Shown here: in pieces, positions 62,704-64,000 of the stretch | How the letters are laid out: each line of letters opens with the position of its first letter | Numbering within the stretch: the stretch's first letter is position 1 | Assembly: GCA_943736015.1 (NCBI GenBank) | Contig: OX031069.1 | Location: forward strand, 42,876,728-42,940,727 | Reading direction: 5' to 3' | Origin: Tridacna crocea | Lineage: Eukaryota; Mollusca; Bivalvia; Cardiida; Cardiidae | DNA: 64,000 nucleotides | Program-made: the position numbers and the translations under genes | Notes under the pieces: model-generated | Seen by the model: only the letters and a program-made list of their open reading frames with translations | Databases searched by the model: none | Told to the model about the DNA's origin: nothing

Positions 62704-63422
62704 ATATTTTTATGGAGAACGTAAACACTTTACATTTTCATTGGGAACGTAACAGTGTATGTCTTCATGGAGAACGTAATAGTGTATATCTTCATGGAGA
62801 ACGTAACAGTGTATATCTTCATGGAGAACGTAACAGTGTATATCTTCATGGAGAACATGACATAGTATATCTTCATGGAGAACCTAACCATGTACATTTT
62901 CATGGAGAACATGGCCTAACAGTGTAGATTTTCATGGAGAACATAACCCTGTACATTTTCATGAAGAACGTAACACTGTACATGTTCATGGAAAACATGA
63001 CATAACAGTGTACATTTTCATGGAGAACATGACATAACAGTGTACATTTTTATGGAGAACGTAACACTATACATTTTCACGGAAAACATGACATAACAGT
63101 GTACATTTTCACGGAGAATATGACATAACAGTGTACATTTTTATGGAGAACGTAACACTGTACATTTTCACGGAAAACATGACATAACAGTGTACATTTT
63201 TATGGAGAACGTAACACTGTACATTTTCATGGAGAACATGACATAACAGTGTACATTTTCATGAAGAACGTAACACTGTACATTTTCATGGAGAACATGA
63301 CATAACAGTGTCCATTTTTATGGAGAACCTAACACTGTACATTTTCGTCGAGAACATAAAACTGTACATTTTCATGAAGAAGATAACATTGTGCATTTTT
63401 CATGGAGAACATTACACTGTAA
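62704..63422 (+). repeat. Minisatellite, 27-bp unit changing to longer composite
   Basis: First block (to about 62890): units of TGGAGAACGTAACAGTGTAT plus ATCTTCA, 27 bp. Second block: a longer higher-order unit combining GGAGAACATGACATAACAGTG with GAGAACGTAACACTGTACA. Both strands have open frames because 27 is a multiple of 3; not judged coding. Confidence 0.93.
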
Positions 63423-63690
63423 GGCCACCATCGTATTTTCCTCATTCATCACGAAATTGTTTGTGTTCTGTCTCGGCACCGCGGTGTGTTTCTGTACCAC
63501 TGATATGTACATATCTATCCTCGCTAAGGCTTCATTAGAACGTCAGCTCAAGTGTCACTCTAACTAATTGGATCCAATCTAATAAGGTTGATTTCCTATC
63601 ATAACTATTTCGCCACTAACTAAATAAATACGACCTCTTTCGAGGTCTAAACTAAAGCTCCACTGGAGTTAGATATGATTTTTGGTCAAA
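63423..63690. other. No recognisable feature
   Basis: Unique-looking sequence between the minisatellite and B21. Confidence 0.35.
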
Positions 63691-63699
63691 GCTTTGCTG

Positions 63700-63812
63700 C
63701 TGAGGGCGGACGGTGCAGATCAAAGATCAGACTGCACGTTCTGTGCAGTCTGATCTTGGTCGTCACCGTCCGCATGACCTATTCAAATGGCCATTGACAA
63801 TGAAAGGGGTTA
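63700..63812 (+). mobile_element. Family B palindrome, diverged ends (B21)
   Basis: Core 63707-63772: CGGACGGTGCAGATCAAAGA and GTCGTCACCGTCCG around CTGCACGTTCTGTGCAG. The ACAGTG-to-ACGGTG change is matched on the other arm. It ends AAGGGGTTAA. Confidence 0.88.
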
Positions 63813-64000
63813 AATAACAGTGACAAGATTTACAATTCTAGCGATGTCGCGGGCGATGTAATTTTGTGTGATACCATCCCTCCATCTTGAATTTTAGTCG
63901 GCCTTGTATCAAGGTTCTTTATTTGTTTATTTCTTGTTCAACACTATTTTATTTACTTCAAAATCTTTGCCTTGTTCTGCCCAAATACTTATGATTCAAA
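63813..64000. other. No recognisable feature
   Basis: Unique-looking end of window. Confidence 0.35.

Noticed and set aside
62704..63422. CRISPR-like array
   Set aside because: Units are directly adjacent without unique spacers; it is a minisatellite in an animal genome.

Overview
The window looks like intergenic or intronic DNA from an animal, most likely a bivalve mollusc (inference). It is AT-rich, has no bacterial-style gene packing, and carries several tRNA-derived SINE types, minisatellites and very dense short palindromic elements. A long repeat at 61100-62340, opening with a TATGCTCCCC hairpin followed by a CGTC-rich tract, is of a type I recall from bivalve genomes. The species cannot be named from this. 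No complete gene, rRNA or tRNA gene, CRISPR array or autonomous transposase is visible.

Coding content is minimal. The best case is one internal exon at 28807-28923 (+): 39 codons, a clean acceptor and a GTAAGT donor, open in one frame only. Weaker candidates are a TATA box plus short first exon (43828-43933, +), a small exon at 8141-8202 (-), a possible terminal exon at 42569-42752 (+) with AATAAA downstream, and a tiny exon at 38421-38473 (+). None was assigned to a family. Most longer open frames are translations of repeats.

Repeats fill most of the rest. Family A (about 220-230 bp, about 40 intact or decayed copies in both orientations) has TTAA flanks, CCCTTTACC-type ends and a central hairpin. 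Families B, C and E have different flanks but a closely similar GC-rich hairpin core. Family F alternates a palindromic head of about 160 bp with a body of about 290 bp and forms a local array at 8788-10491. G, H, D and J are further palindromic elements. P (TA-flanked, Tc1/mariner-like ends) and Q (TTAA-flanked) are longer non-autonomous elements. Three foldback elements with long terminal inverted repeats lie at 5063-6044, 55279-56485 and 58589-59158; in the last two the arms are themselves tandem arrays. Minisatellites lie at 21538-21712, 40277-41180, 53118-53462 and 62704-63422.

Insertions can be ordered from the sequence alone. Q2 sits inside P1 at a TTAA, and P2 supplies the empty site. 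Q3 sits inside B7, A4 inside Q1, A27 inside C13, and a SINE inside an older repeat with a 14-bp target duplication. The window is therefore a layered record of repeated insertion by small, hairpin-rich, non-autonomous DNA elements, several of which use TTAA targets.
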